Shown here piece by piece: positions 32,151 through 42,689 of a DNA stretch of 43,558 nucleotides. The position numbers were made by a program, and so were the translations under genes. Location of the stretch: contig JAUCBJ010002298.1 in assembly GCA_032718475.1 (NCBI GenBank), forward strand, positions 1 through 43,558. Reading direction: 5' to 3'. Source of the stretch: Nemertoderma westbladi. Its lineage: Eukaryota; Xenacoelomorpha; Nemertodermatida; Nemertodermatidae. The notes under the pieces were generated by a model. The model saw only the letters and a program-made list of their open reading frames with translations, made no database searches and had not been told where the DNA came from. Position 1 is the stretch's first letter; every line of letters starts with the position of its first letter.

Positions 32151-32901
32151 AGGCTGATAATATTAGCCTGATTCGCAGAATTCTTTCTCTAACTTGATAA
32201 AGCAGTTGTCCCTGCTCTTGAGGTCCTTGAGGTTGTTGTAACAGTTGTTTTTCTACTCGCTCCATAGAGCTGAAGAATCCCTGTGCGTATCCGGCTGCGG
32301 ACCTCTTCCACACAGCTGGATCGATGGTTTCCTTGGCTACTCCCATCCGGTGTATGTCTTCCCAGGCAGCTTCTGATAAATCAAACGGGAGTCCGGGTCC
32401 GGGGAAGTTCCATTGCGACTCGACCATAGATTTCAGTTCTTCCTTTGTGTATCCCGCATAACTATCTTTAGTTGAGCGCTTACTTCTCGCCCAATCGATC
32501 TGGTGTTCTTCCACCGCGATCAATAACCTGGTGAGTACGGCTGCAGGAAGGATGAGAAGGGGATCCGAATAAACCGCATCAGTCATCCTTGCTCCGCGCT
32601 TGGGTGTCAGTTCTACAGTATCTTCACTACTGGAGCTGTCGGGCCGCTGAGAAATAAGTTCTTGGCTCAAGGGTTGTTGCTGTTCCGCTGCTTCTTGGTC
32701 CCGCTTGACCCGGGCTCGAGTGCCTATGATAGACCTACGGTGCTGGAACAGCCTAGGTTCTGTTATTACTACTGGAGGGATGACTTTCCTCACAGTGGGA
32801 GGTGAACTGAACTTAGGAATAGACGGTTCTACACCTCTATCTGAGTCGCAGATAGTTACATCTAATAAACTGTCTGACAGGTTCTGCTTAGTATCAGACA
32901 T
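31981..32901 (-). CDS. ORF-A upstream of Gag (306 codons, probable Gag N-terminus)
   Basis: The frame starts at an ATG in the element's leader and ends 170 bases inside the Gag frame. The product is hydrophilic: a Ser/Pro/Arg-rich N-terminus, a helical middle (SDPLLILPAAVLTRLLIAVEE), a Trp-containing segment (EELKSMVESQWNFPGPGLPF) and a helix near LLYQVRERILRIRLILSAF. No known domain is recognised. The likeliest reading is that it is the N-terminal part of Gag, separated by a shift within the overlap; a separate protein cannot be excluded. Confidence 0.6.
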   Translation of the reverse strand: MSDTKQNLSDSLLDVTICDSDRGVEPSIPKFSSPPTVRKVIPPVVITEPRLFQHRRSIIGTRARVKRDQEAAEQQQPLSQELISQRPDSSSSEDTVELTPKRGARMTDAVYSDPLLILPAAVLTRLLIAVEEHQIDWARSKRSTKDSYAGYTKEELKSMVESQWNFPGPGLPFDLSEAAWEDIHRMGVAKETIDPAVWKRSAAGYAQGFFSSMERVEKQLLQQPQGPQEQGQLLYQVRERILRIRLILSAFEEASKRRQDIVASCRKDLVSTGESPGSRNSSVESSAGGALNPWRINRRYFFPSGK

Positions 32902-33059
32902 GTTTGTTTACACAGTTGAATGCCTACTGCTATATTACAGTCTAAGCAAGTCTAGTAATTCAGTGTTAACTGCTAGCCTAGTAATTAATTACCGATACTG
33001 CTACTCAGTGTAGCGTGATATATATAATATTAGAATACCGGTATGCTTATGGTATATCT

Positions 33060-33390
33060 AAGTATTATTACAGACTAGGTTTTTCACAGAAACCGGTATA
33101 TAATTTTAGCACAAATATATATAAATATATAATAGGCCTATCGTGGATACCGGTATGCAGTTTACACTTATAGTATATATAAGTATAATTATTAACTAGA
33201 ATTAATTACAGAATACCGGTATGATTTCAGCACAAATATAAATATATAATAGGCTTATCGTGGATACCGGTATGCAGTTTACACTTATAGTATATATAAG
33301 TATAATTATTAACTAGAATTAATTACAGAATACCGGTATGATTTCAGCACAAATATAAATATATAATAGGCCTATCGTGGATACCGGTAT
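33060..33390. repeat. 117-bp tandem repeat, about 2.7 copies
   Basis: TATCGTGGATACCGGTAT recurs with TCGTGG at 33141, 33258 and 33375, a period of 117 bp. The copies share CAGTTTACACTTATAGTATA and AGCACAAATATA segments and contain ATACCGGTAT palindromes. A more diverged partial unit precedes it from about 33030. Confidence 0.92.
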
Positions 33391-34342
33391 ATCAATTATT
33401 TTAAATAATTGAATTTCTGAATTTTAAGGGTTACTTGGTTACTTTAACTTACTTTATTACCGTTATTTAAGCAGTAGTCCAACTGATATTGAGACCTAAT
33501 TATTATATGGCAGGCCTACTATTTATAAATCGTTTGAGTTGATTTATAATATATATATACCCGTTTAATGGGTTTTGTCAATGTTGAAATAAATGTTATT
33601 ATTTCTGGGGGAGTCACTACACATAAGCTGTGCGCTCTCAGTGGAGTGCTACTTGTTAGACACTAAAACAAATAATTCTAATTTACCTAAGTTACTTAAT
33701 ACTACAAATTACGTACAATTCGGGTTGAGATTACAATCTCTAAATAAACACAAAATTTTAATTACAAATACACAAATACAAATTTTTTGGGTAATTTTAC
33801 AAGAAGTCTACTAACCAGCCTAACAAAGGGCTAGAATATCTGGTTATTACAACGGACAGGTTACTACGGTATTTGAAAATAATAAGTAGTAGTAAATATA
33901 CTGCGCTGTCTAGATAGGAAAATACCACCGCCTGATGACCTATAACCGTATCGCTATAGGTACTACGTTATGTATCACGGAGTGTTCCTACCTAGAAGTT
34001 AATAGAGCTAACGTACGTGCCTATTAACCACTTTACAACACAAATACTGCCTACACACTAATTGCTTTCGGAAAGCACTGTACACTAAACCCTAAATTAG
34101 GTACAAGTACTTGTATAACAAATAATTAGTAGTTAAAAATACTTGAACAGCCAAAAGAACCACGGTATCTGCTGGAGTGACCGGTGCACAAAATCACCAG
34201 TCTTTACCTACGCCGAGCAGCCCTGATGTAGTACCGGGGTTAGTTTAACTATAACGGTATGTATAACAAACACAATTACTGTAGGAATAAACTTGGGGAT
34301 ATGAATGTTGCGAATAATCGCATAAACTCTGAATAATAAATA

Positions 34343-34918
34343 TTACGCTACGCGTACAGACCATTCAAACAAAATGCAGACCAAATACTGACAGACTACT
34401 ATCAAGCCCAAACAAACTACGGTATATGTAGACTCCGAAATGGTTAAGTAGTATGCGTTCTAACCCAGTAGTACGACTTATTCTTTAGATGGGGGTTTAC
34501 CTTACAGCGATGGCTGCCCCTACTTCCTAACCGTTCTTTATCGGACAGATGCTTTACACACACCGAAATTTCCTCAAACCCAACAGCAGCCAGACAACTA
34601 TCCAGCCTACAAATTATCTAAATAAAATTATACGCTACCCGTACAGACTACACAAACAAAGTACAGACCAAACGCTGGCCAACTACTATCAAGCCTAAAT
34701 AAACCACAGGACATACAGACTCCGAAATGGTTAAGTAGTATGCGTTCTAACCCCGTAGTACGACTTATTCTTTAGATGGGGGTTTACCTTACAGCGATGG
34801 CTGCCCCTACTTCCTAACCGTTCTTTATCGGACATACACTCTACATGCACTGCAATCCGTTCAGACCTAATCAACAGTTAGCCAACAGTCAAGCCTACAA
34901 ATTATCTGTACAATCTGA
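34343..34918. repeat. 287-bp tandem duplication with an unusually conserved core
   Basis: Two copies are offset by 287 bp (GACTCCGAAA at 34431 and 34718). The core of about 125 bp, from GACTCCGAAATGG through TTCTTTATCGGACA, differs at only one or two positions between copies, while the flanking parts of each copy are clearly more diverged. Confidence 0.9.
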
Positions 34919-35158
34919 GCAGGCTTACACGCCTTCTGCTCAATACTGACCTACAAATAAATAAAACTGACAGAAATAGGCCTAAGTAAAATCCCAATAA
35001 AAACCAGGCGTCCCCGATTAATTATTAAGACCTACCGGCATATAATAATCAAATCGAATAATACTGCTGTACCTGTACCGTAAGTACCGGTTCGGGCAGT
35101 TGGGCCTACAGGCCTACAGTAGTACAGGTTACCGTTCAACCGGTACCGGTACTTTAGA

Positions 35159-35183
35159 CTGGATTGCTTACACCGCAATCCAG
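35159..35183. other. Perfect 9-bp-arm hairpin beside the upstream LTR
   Basis: CTGGATTGC, a 7-base loop, then GCAATCCAG lie 17 bases inside the upstream LTR edge. This is where primer binding or RNA dimer/packaging signals occur in LTR elements, so it could be a leader structure (inference). Confidence 0.5.
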
Positions 35184-35199
35184 AAGCAATATCTGTTAT

Positions 35200-36194
35200 T
35201 GTTTGCGCTTTTGAAGACCTTTGACAGTTTAACCTGCCAAAATTAGAATGTCTTTTAGATGATATATATTCTTTAGCTTTATGACGAGTATTTGATACAC
35301 TACATTAGCCGAAGCCAGTCTATGCGCAATCATTCACCCGTTGGATATACCCGGGAGACTGAGTTCGGAGCTTAATGATTGATGGTGTAAGCCTACTGTA
35401 TTATTCGACTGATCGTAATATATAATCTCTGACAAATATTATTCACTTTCGGGAAATATTAACAGTTCCTTTAGGACGTGGCGCTCTAAATATGTAAACA
35501 GAGTTATGACTTAAACTAGTCACAACGAAAAGGCTATAGATTAACGTATATGGCGCATTCTTTAGGAGATGCTTTGTTATCAGTTACAATCATACACAAT
35601 GCTGCACAATACTGCACACTAATCTGCCGACCTTCACTAAATTTAGTCACGTATAAAGAGAGCAACATACAATTTATGTTGGGCATATGAAATAGCATTA
35701 GATTCACTTCAAACCACTCAACATAGGTCGCAATCGTTTATCTGTAACTGGTCTCTCTAACCTTTAATATATCAATTCTGATATAATAATTCATCAACAA
35801 ATATAATGAACAACAGACAGCAAAAGCAGTAATATTAATGTATGAATTGCATATAATTAGTTTGGTTAGATTGTATGTAGTAAATAGGTTGATTTGTATG
35901 ATTGGTCAACCGAACAACGGGAGAACAAAGAAACAAAGAAACGTCGACGTGGCAATATCAGCTGTTAGCCGTCGTCATGGTAGCGACACTGTTTTCAAGA
36001 GTATCCAGCTTATCGCGTCACGAGATTGCAGATTATGTCCTCTAAAGTACAAATACAGTACAAATACAGAAGAAATGACTTTTATGTCCTCTAAAACACC
36101 AGTACAGCAAGGACACGGCCTTTTTATGCCTGGCAAACCAACTACAAAGTACTTTAAGGGAAAATAACCGGTTAATGACGCAAAAGCTTTTACA
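35200..36194 (-). repeat. Upstream (5') long terminal repeat, 995 bp
   Basis: Same sequence and orientation as 23400-24596, with TG...CA ends. It lacks about 171 bp between GATTTGTATGATT (35892-35904) and GGTCAACCGAAC. The missing block is bounded in the other copy by short TGATTRGT repeats, as expected of a deletion between microhomologies. It also lacks about 31 bp near 35776. Confidence 0.72.
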
Positions 36195-37398
36195 TGCATG
36201 TACCATTTGTACCGGTACTGTCAGGCTGTACTCAATTCCTGAATCGAGAATTCTGCAATCAGTCAATACTGCAATACAGGTCAGTCGGTACCATACACTG
36301 CAGACATGCCATATCATGTAATCTAAACATGGCCCCAGAAACCCTTGCGGTGATTATAGTTTAGGCCTAATTAGCCTAGTACCGGTAATAATAATATAAT
36401 AGTTTAGATAGTTCAGTAGTTACCGCTAATCATTCAGTCATTGGCACGGTACACCGTATTGCTGTACTGCCGTTGTAGTGCGCACCGTAGGTACCACCCA
36501 TGCGTAGGCTGACTGTGCTGATTATGGTACTGTCAGACTGTGGTACCTAAGCTATATACTGTTAGGTATATTGCTGTATTGGTGTGGGGTTAGGAATAAT
36601 CCATTTGTTTTAGCATTGAACTGTTGAATCCCCTTATTTATTATAAAACCATTGGAAATATTCGCAAATGCCGCTCCATTACTGTCTGAAACGCTCCCGA
36701 CAGTCCGATGTATCTGGACCCGAGCAGCCGAGTTGCTTCAAGAGGTGATTAATGGGGGAATACTACGGAATTGCTTGTTTGTCAGTACGATTCTATTTGG
36801 GTATTTACTACACTCAGACACTGGGAATACGGCGGTCGGTCAGATCGTAATGCGGGCCACTGCCAAGTTCATCATGCCTCACTCCGGTCACCCACCTTGG
36901 AGTACGGTGGGAAGAGTCCCACTTACTGACTTACATCGACGACTGGACGAATCGACGAGGATTGATATCTGGGTTTAGCGGCGGCCCGGATCCTGGGATC
37001 GCCTGGGGGAAATGGTTGAACGTTGGGCAGACGTTATCGGACTGGATTACGTTCTCTGTGACGCGAAAGTGTGAAGCGAATTCGTTGTCAAATTGGGTCG
37101 GAAGCTGCGGGAATTCTACTGTTCTACGGGAGTAAACCGCAGCGGTCCGGTGACTACGGACGGATACTACTGGGATAAGCAGGTATTTCGATCGAGTTTC
37201 TCGTATTCTCGATGCTCGAGGCGGATAGAGAGTTGGTTGTGTAGGGCGGTGTTGTTCAATTCTATCAAACATATTAAATAATTGGTAAAATAATAAAAAC
37301 ACACCAGATAAAGATACTTATGGTAAAGAGATAGGCCGAACTTACAATTTCCAAATAGATTGTTCATATAATAAATATATTTTTGGTATTTGATTTCA

Positions 37399-37652
37399 AG
37401 ATAGGGGGGGGGGGGGAACTGGACGCAATAAAAATTCATCCCTCTCCAGGGGAAATTGGACGCAAATAACAACAGCTGATTACTCTCAAAAATAAAACTG
37501 TAACCTGTTCTATTGTGTTTACTTTATTGTTTTGGTTAAAATAACGTGCCACTGTAACCTGCTCCTTTCCCAAAATTTAGAAATTAATATTGAGGCGGGA
37601 TATTAATTCGCCAAGATGGGATTTGCGTCCAGTCCCACCCCCCTCCTATCTC
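37399..37652 (+). mobile_element. Poly-G-ended MITE, copy 2
   Basis: This 254-bp element has ends AGATAG-G13-AACTGGACGCAA and, at the right, TTGCGTCCAGTCCCACCCCC followed by TCCTATCTC. A perfect 9-bp target duplication TTGATTTCA (37390-37398 and 37653-37661) flanks it. The inner part holds one 68-bp monomer at about 37505-37575. It sits at the same place as the copy at 40772, so it inserted before the segmental duplication. Confidence 0.85.
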
Positions 37653-38496
37653 TTGATTTCACTAAAAAATAGAATACATTGCATTTTACTGTTATAATTA
37701 CTGTATTGAATAAAATAATTAATTGATTGTTTATTAAACCGTGCTAAGCACGTTGAACTGGAGCTCTAACAATTCCCCACTAGCGGCAGACAGGAACTGT
37801 AAAAGTCTCTGTAGAATTTCTAATTAAGCAATGCTCTTAGGTAACTACTACTAAATTTCAGATGAATCTGATCGTTGGTTCTATAATTACAGCTATTTTT
37901 ACGTTTTTGTTAATTCGACCCCTAGCGGCAGACTGGGGAACTGTAGAAGTCTGTCTGTGTGTAGAATTTCTAAATTTTTTTAAGACTACAAGTGTACCAA
38001 GTTTGGTTCCATTTCATCCATGATTGACCGACTTATTAGCGTTCAAACATTCCTGCCACGAATAAAAGCTGCAGGAACTCGAGCGATAATTAATTTATTT
38101 ATTATTAAATACTGTTTCAATTAAATTCTTTACGAAAATCTAGTCATCTTCTTTTAAATATGGACCCTGCATTCATGGAAAATATAATATTTGATAATCC
38201 ATCAGTCACCAGTCAGCCTACGCTAATTTCACAGCAAAGTCCTTGTCATGGCCTGTGTGTAGTAGGCAATGGTACCACCCTACTACCGGTACCGGCTGAC
38301 CGGTGGCAACTAGCACTTGCACAGCAACAGCCCTACCGGCGATACACAGGTTGAAATTTATGTAGAGTTTGCTCAACAGTACAGATATAAAATAGTTATC
38401 TAAATTATATATATTACTATTGACAAGTATTGAAATATATACCGTTATTCGTGTTATCAGTATTTGCAACATCTGACATTGAAGAGGTGAGAGAAG

Positions 38497-39023
38497 ATGA
38501 ATACCAACACTCAACAAAACCAACGCTTATCACAGGTCGGTATGGTTACCTCGAAACCAGCGCGACTGTCCACTCGAATACAACTTCAAAACACAAACGC
38601 CAACAATAAACTGAAAGCGAATCGAACGTCTTCAGAAGAATCTGTCATTGGGACGAAGAAAAGGAAGCCGAAACCACGGGAATGGACCACAGCTAAGATT
38701 GAATGCTCCCATTGTCAGAGTTCCTGGACCGAAATTGAAACACCAATTGCCGATGGGCTTGATCTCTCAAACCAAAACTTCCTCTGCGGGGTTTGCGCGG
38801 CAGTAAAGATTGAAAGTCTGGAAGCTGGCATCCCTAGGTATTATTATTATAAAGAGCATCAGCCTGCGTTTAATAAATATATTTTAATACAAAACAGGTC
38901 GAACGCAAAGAGGCTTATAATGAAGACGAGTACTGCATTGATTATATTCCTATAAACCACCTGGCTTTGCATATTGAACGTGCGTTTGGAAATAAGTTCG
39001 TGCTACCCTTCCGTGGGTGGTAG
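38497..39023 (+). CDS. Zinc-ribbon-like small protein, copy A (possible two exons)
   Basis: Read straight through, the frame has 152 codons (38497-38955). The product has a polar, Gln/Asn-rich N-terminus, a basic nuclear-signal-like KKRKPKP (54-60) and a CX2C...CX2C pair (C70, C73, C97, C100) that could bind zinc. A better gene model may splice at CA|GTAAAG (38803) to ACAG| (38897), a 95-bp intron in phase 0. That joins exon 1 (38497-38802, 102 codons) to exon 2 (38898-39023), whose frame encodes an acidic/aromatic tail (YNEDEYCIDYIPINHLALHI). Function is unknown; a transposon ORF1-type protein or a small host nuclear protein are both possible. The second copy is at 41864. Confidence 0.55.
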
Positions 39024-39199
39024 ATGTCGCGGTTATGTATTGGTGGGTGGGAAGGGAGGGGGGGGGGGTGCAGATTAAAAGGGGTGAACACGTACTGTCC
39101 CCCTTTCTTTGATTAATTGGTGGTGTTGGTTAATCTCTCATAACCTGATTTTGTGATACAGTCGCACAATTTTAATTTGTATCTCATAACTGGGCCTCG

Positions 39200-39384
39200 T
39201 GCTGCGCGAAGGCCCCACGAACGTGTCGTTCTGTCGTTCTGTCGCGTTTTTTTTCAGTATTTTATTTTAAACGTTAATAACTCGGCCAATCCTTGATGAA
39301 ATCTATCCAAACTTGGTACACATGTTGTTTGGCAAAAGTTTGAAAATTTTCCAAGTAGAATTTGCGTGGGGTCTTCGTGCAGCA
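39200..39384. other. 185-bp inverted-repeat segment at the duplication joint
   Basis: The 20-bp arms read TGCTGCRCGAAGRCCCCACG at the left (39200-39219) and its complement at the right (39365-39384), with two mismatches. The right arm recurs at about 23262-23281 and the left arm at about 42566-42586, that is, at the ends of the other duplicate copy. It may be a small foldback element or just the product of the duplication joint. Confidence 0.5.
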
Positions 39385-40771
39385 TCAGTGCTGTTATTGC
39401 AGTTATAATAAATTTATTTATCCAAATTTAAAATGCGTTAAATTATTATTACTGTAGGATAAATCAGCTGGGTTTTCTGACAAATTTTGCAATACATTGG
39501 GGTTGTCTGCATGTACCATGTGTACCGGTACTGTCAGGCTGTACTCAATCCCTGAATCGAGAATCCTGCGAATGAATTGAGAATCAGTCAATACTGCAAT
39601 ACTGGTCAGCCGGTACCATACACTGCAGACATGCCATATCATGTAATCTAATTAACCCCGGCAACCCTTGCGGTGATTAAAGTTTAGGCCTAATTAGCCC
39701 AGTACCGGTACCGGCACAGGTAATAATAATATAATAGTTTAGATAGTTACCGCTAATCATTCAGTCATTGCTGCATTGGCACGGTACACCGTATTGCTGT
39801 ACTGCCGTTGTAGTGCGCACCGTAGGTACCACCCATGGCCATGACAAGGACTTTGCTGTGAAATTAGCGTAGGCTGACTGTGCTGATTATCAGATTATGG
39901 TACTGTGGTACAAGCTATATACTGTTAGGTATACTGCTGTATTGGGGTGGGGTTAGGAATAATCCATTTGTTTTAGCATTTAATCCCCTTATTTATTATA
40001 AAACCATTGGAAATATTCGCAAATGCCGCTCCATTACTGTCTGAAACGCTCCCTGGACCCGTATCTGGACCCGAGCAGCCGAGTTGCTTCAAGAGGTGAT
40101 TAACGGGGGAATACTACGCTGCTACGGAATTGCTTGTTTGTCAGTACGATTCTATTTGGGTATTTACTACACTCAGACACTGGGAATACGGCGGTCGGTC
40201 AGATCGTAATGCGGGCCACTGCCAAGTTCCTCATGCCTCACTCCGGTCACCCACCTTGGAGTGCGGTGGGAAGAGTCCCACTTACTGACTTACGTCGACG
40301 ACTGGACGAATCGACGAGGATTGCGATCTGGGTTTAGCGGCGGCCCGGATCCTGGTATCGCCTGGGGGAAATGGTTGAACGTCGGGCATACTTGTATCGC
40401 ACTGGATTACGTTCTCTGCGACGTGAAAGTGTGAAGCGAATTCGTTGTCGAATTGGGTCGAAAGCTGCGGGAATTCTACTGTTCTACGGGAGTAAACCGC
40501 AGCGGTCCGGTGACTACGGACGGATACTACTGGGATAAGCAGGTATTTCGATCGAGTTTCTCGTATTCTCGATGCTCGACAGCTCGAGGCGGATAGAGAG
40601 TTGGTTGTGTTGGGCGGTGTTGTTCAATTCTATCAAACGTATTAAATAATTGGTAAAATAATAAAAACACACCAGATAAAGATACTGAGCTTATGGTAAA
40701 GAGATAGGCCGAACTTACAATTTCCAAATAGATTGTTCATATAATAAATATATTTTTGGTATTTGATTTCA

Positions 40772-41035
40772 AGATAGGGGGGGGGGGGGGGGGGGGGGAC
40801 TGGACGCAATAAAAATTCATCCCTCTCCAGCGGAAATTGGACGCAAATAACAACAGCTGATTACTCATTAAAAAATAAAACTGTAACCTGTTCTATTGTG
40901 TTTACTTTATTGTTTTGGTTAAAATAACGTGCCACTGTAACCTGCTCCTTTCCCAAAATTGAGAAATTAATATTGAGGCGGGATATTAATTCGCCAAGAT
41001 GGGATTTGCGTCCAGTCCCACCCCCCTCCTGTCTC
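40772..41035 (+). mobile_element. Poly-G-ended MITE, copy 3
   Basis: The same insertion as 37399-37652, carried along by the segmental duplication. The G tract has 22 bases (40777-40798) compared with 13 in copy A, so the homopolymer changed length after duplication. The left target repeat TTGATTTCA (40763-40771) is kept; the right one has mutated to TTGATTTTA. Confidence 0.85.
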
Positions 41036-41863
41036 TTGATTTTACTAAAAAATAGAATACATTGCATTTTACTGTTATAATTACTGTATTGAATAAAATA
41101 ATTAATTTATTGTTTATTAAACCGTGCTAAGCACGTTGAACTGGAGCTCTAACAATTCCCCACTAGCGGCAGACAGGAACTGTAAAAGTCTCTGTAGAAT
41201 TTCTAATTAAGCAATGCTCTTAGGCAATGCTCGTATTTTTACGTTCCTGTTAATTCGCCCCCTAGCGGCAGACAGGGGAACTGTAGAAGTCTATCTGTGT
41301 GTAGAATTTCAAAATTTGTTATAGACTACATGTGTACCAAGTTTGGTTCCATTTCATCCTTGATTGACTGACTTATAAGCGTTCAAACATTCCTGCCACA
41401 AACATAGCCAGAGGCAGCCACAAACAAATAAAAGCTGCAGGAACTCTAGCGATAATTAATTAATTAATTATTAAATACTGTTTCAATTAAATTATTTACG
41501 AAAATCTACTTATCTTCTTTTAAATATGGACCCTGCATTCGTGGAAAATATAATATTTGATAATTCAGCAGTCAGCCTACGCTAATTTCACAGCAAAGTC
41601 CTTGTCATGGCCTGTGTGTAGTAGGCCATGGTACCACCCTACTACCGGTACCGGCTGACCGGTGGCAACTAGCACTTCAGCACTTGCACAGCAACAGCAC
41701 TACCGGCGATACACAGGTTGGAATTTATGTAGAGTTTGCTCAACAGTACAGATATAAAATAGTTATCTAAATTATATATATTACTATTGACAAGTATTGA
41801 AATATATACCGTTATTCGTGTTATCAGTATTTGCAACATCTGACATTGAAGAGGTGAGAGAAG

Positions 41864-42390
41864 ATGAATACCGGCACTCAACAAAACCAACGCTTATCAC
41901 AGGTCGGTATGGTTACCTCGAAACCGGCGCGACTGTCCACTCGAATACAACTTCAAAACACAAACGCCAACAATAAACTGAAAGCGAATCGAACGTCTTC
42001 AGAAGAATCTGTCATTGGGACGAAGAAAAGGAAGCCGAAACCACGGGAATGGACCACAGCTAAGATTGAATGCTCCCTTTGTCAGAGTTCCTGGACCGAA
42101 ATTGAAACACCAATTGCCGATGGGCTTGATCTCTCAAACCAAAACTTCCTCTGCGGGGTTTGCGCGGCAGTAAAGATTGAAAGTCTGGAAGCTGGCATCC
42201 CTAGGTATTATTATTATAAAGAGCGTCAGCCTGCGTTTAATAAATATATTTTAATACAAAACAGGTCGAACGCAAAGAGGCTTATAATGAAGACGAGTAC
42301 TGCATTGATTATATTCCTATAAACCACCTGGCTTTGCATATTGAACGTGCGTTTGGAAATAGGTTCGTGCTACCCTTCCGTGGGTGGTAG
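41864..42390 (+). CDS. Zinc-ribbon-like small protein, copy B (possible two exons)
   Basis: Duplicate of the gene at 38497-39023. The frame, the four cysteines and the KKRKPKP signal are all kept. The candidate splice sites are at equivalent positions (42170 donor, acceptor ending 42264) and the stop is at 42388-42390. About five substitutions and no indel separate the two copies across the gene, including a His to Leu change between the first cysteines (CSHC versus CSLC) and a Lys to Arg change in the exon 2 tail. Confidence 0.55.
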
Positions 42391-42689
42391 ATGTCGCGGT
42401 TATGTATTGGTGGGTGGGAAGGGAGGGGGGGGGGGGGGTGCAGATTAAAAGGGGTGAACACGTACTGTCCCCCTTTCTTAGATTAATTGGTGGTGTGGGT
42501 TAATCTCTCATAACCTGATTTTGTGATACAGTCGCACAATTTTAATTTGTATCTCATAACTGGGCCTCGTGCTGCGCGAAGGCCCCACGAACGTGTTAGC
42601 TTAGGCCTATATTTATGGTGGCGTGTGGACTGTGGAGCCATGTTATAATAACGCAATAATTTTTATTGTCCGTTTAAATCCTTTTTTTT

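Larger units (their letters stand above)
32902..35199 (-). other. Long non-coding leader of the LTR element
   Basis: About 2.3 kb between the upstream LTR and the first ORF. It contains the 117-bp and 287-bp tandem repeats and the terminal hairpin listed separately. No coding frame is seen. A convincing tRNA primer-binding site is not apparent right after the LTR. Confidence 0.6.
23400..36194 (-). mobile_element. BEL/Pao-type LTR element lacking RT and integrase
   Basis: This minus-strand element of about 12.8 kb has direct terminal repeats (35200-36194 upstream, 23400-24596 downstream). In transcription order it has a long non-coding leader with two tandem-repeat blocks, ORF-A, Gag-protease, a pol remnant, an unrepeated and 164-bp-repeat non-coding stretch, an unidentified 225-codon frame, a small basic frame, a weakly purine-rich tract (GGGAGCGG) and the downstream repeat. 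Protease and zinc-knuckle features fit BEL/Pao, where Gag and the DSG protease precede RT. No RT, RNase H or integrase core is visible. I find no clear target duplication, so rearrangement at the left edge or recombination between elements is possible. Confidence 0.72.
36195..39228 (+). repeat. Segmental duplication copy A (main part)
   Basis: The sequence from TGCATGTACCAT to CCACGAACGTGT matches 39508-42596 at high identity with scattered indels. It contains in order a TACCGGTA-rich stretch, a conserved non-coding block (36649-37300), a poly-G MITE, a leader region and the zinc-ribbon gene. The 109-codon plus frame (36652-36978) and the 123-codon minus frame (37302-36931) within it are broken by indels in copy B and are probably not genes. 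Confidence 0.92.
39229..42596 (+). repeat. Segmental duplication copy B
   Basis: A complete tandem copy of the unit of about 3.3 kb. It starts with the counterpart of 23123-23374, passes directly into the counterpart of 36195 at 39508 with no LTR element between, and ends at CCACGAACGTGT. It therefore shows approximately what copy A looked like before the LTR element entered. Confidence 0.92.

Noticed and set aside
36652-37302. Frames on both strands in the conserved block of the segmental duplication
   Set aside because: Small indels between copies A and B break both frames, unlike the zinc-ribbon gene, so coding is not supported.
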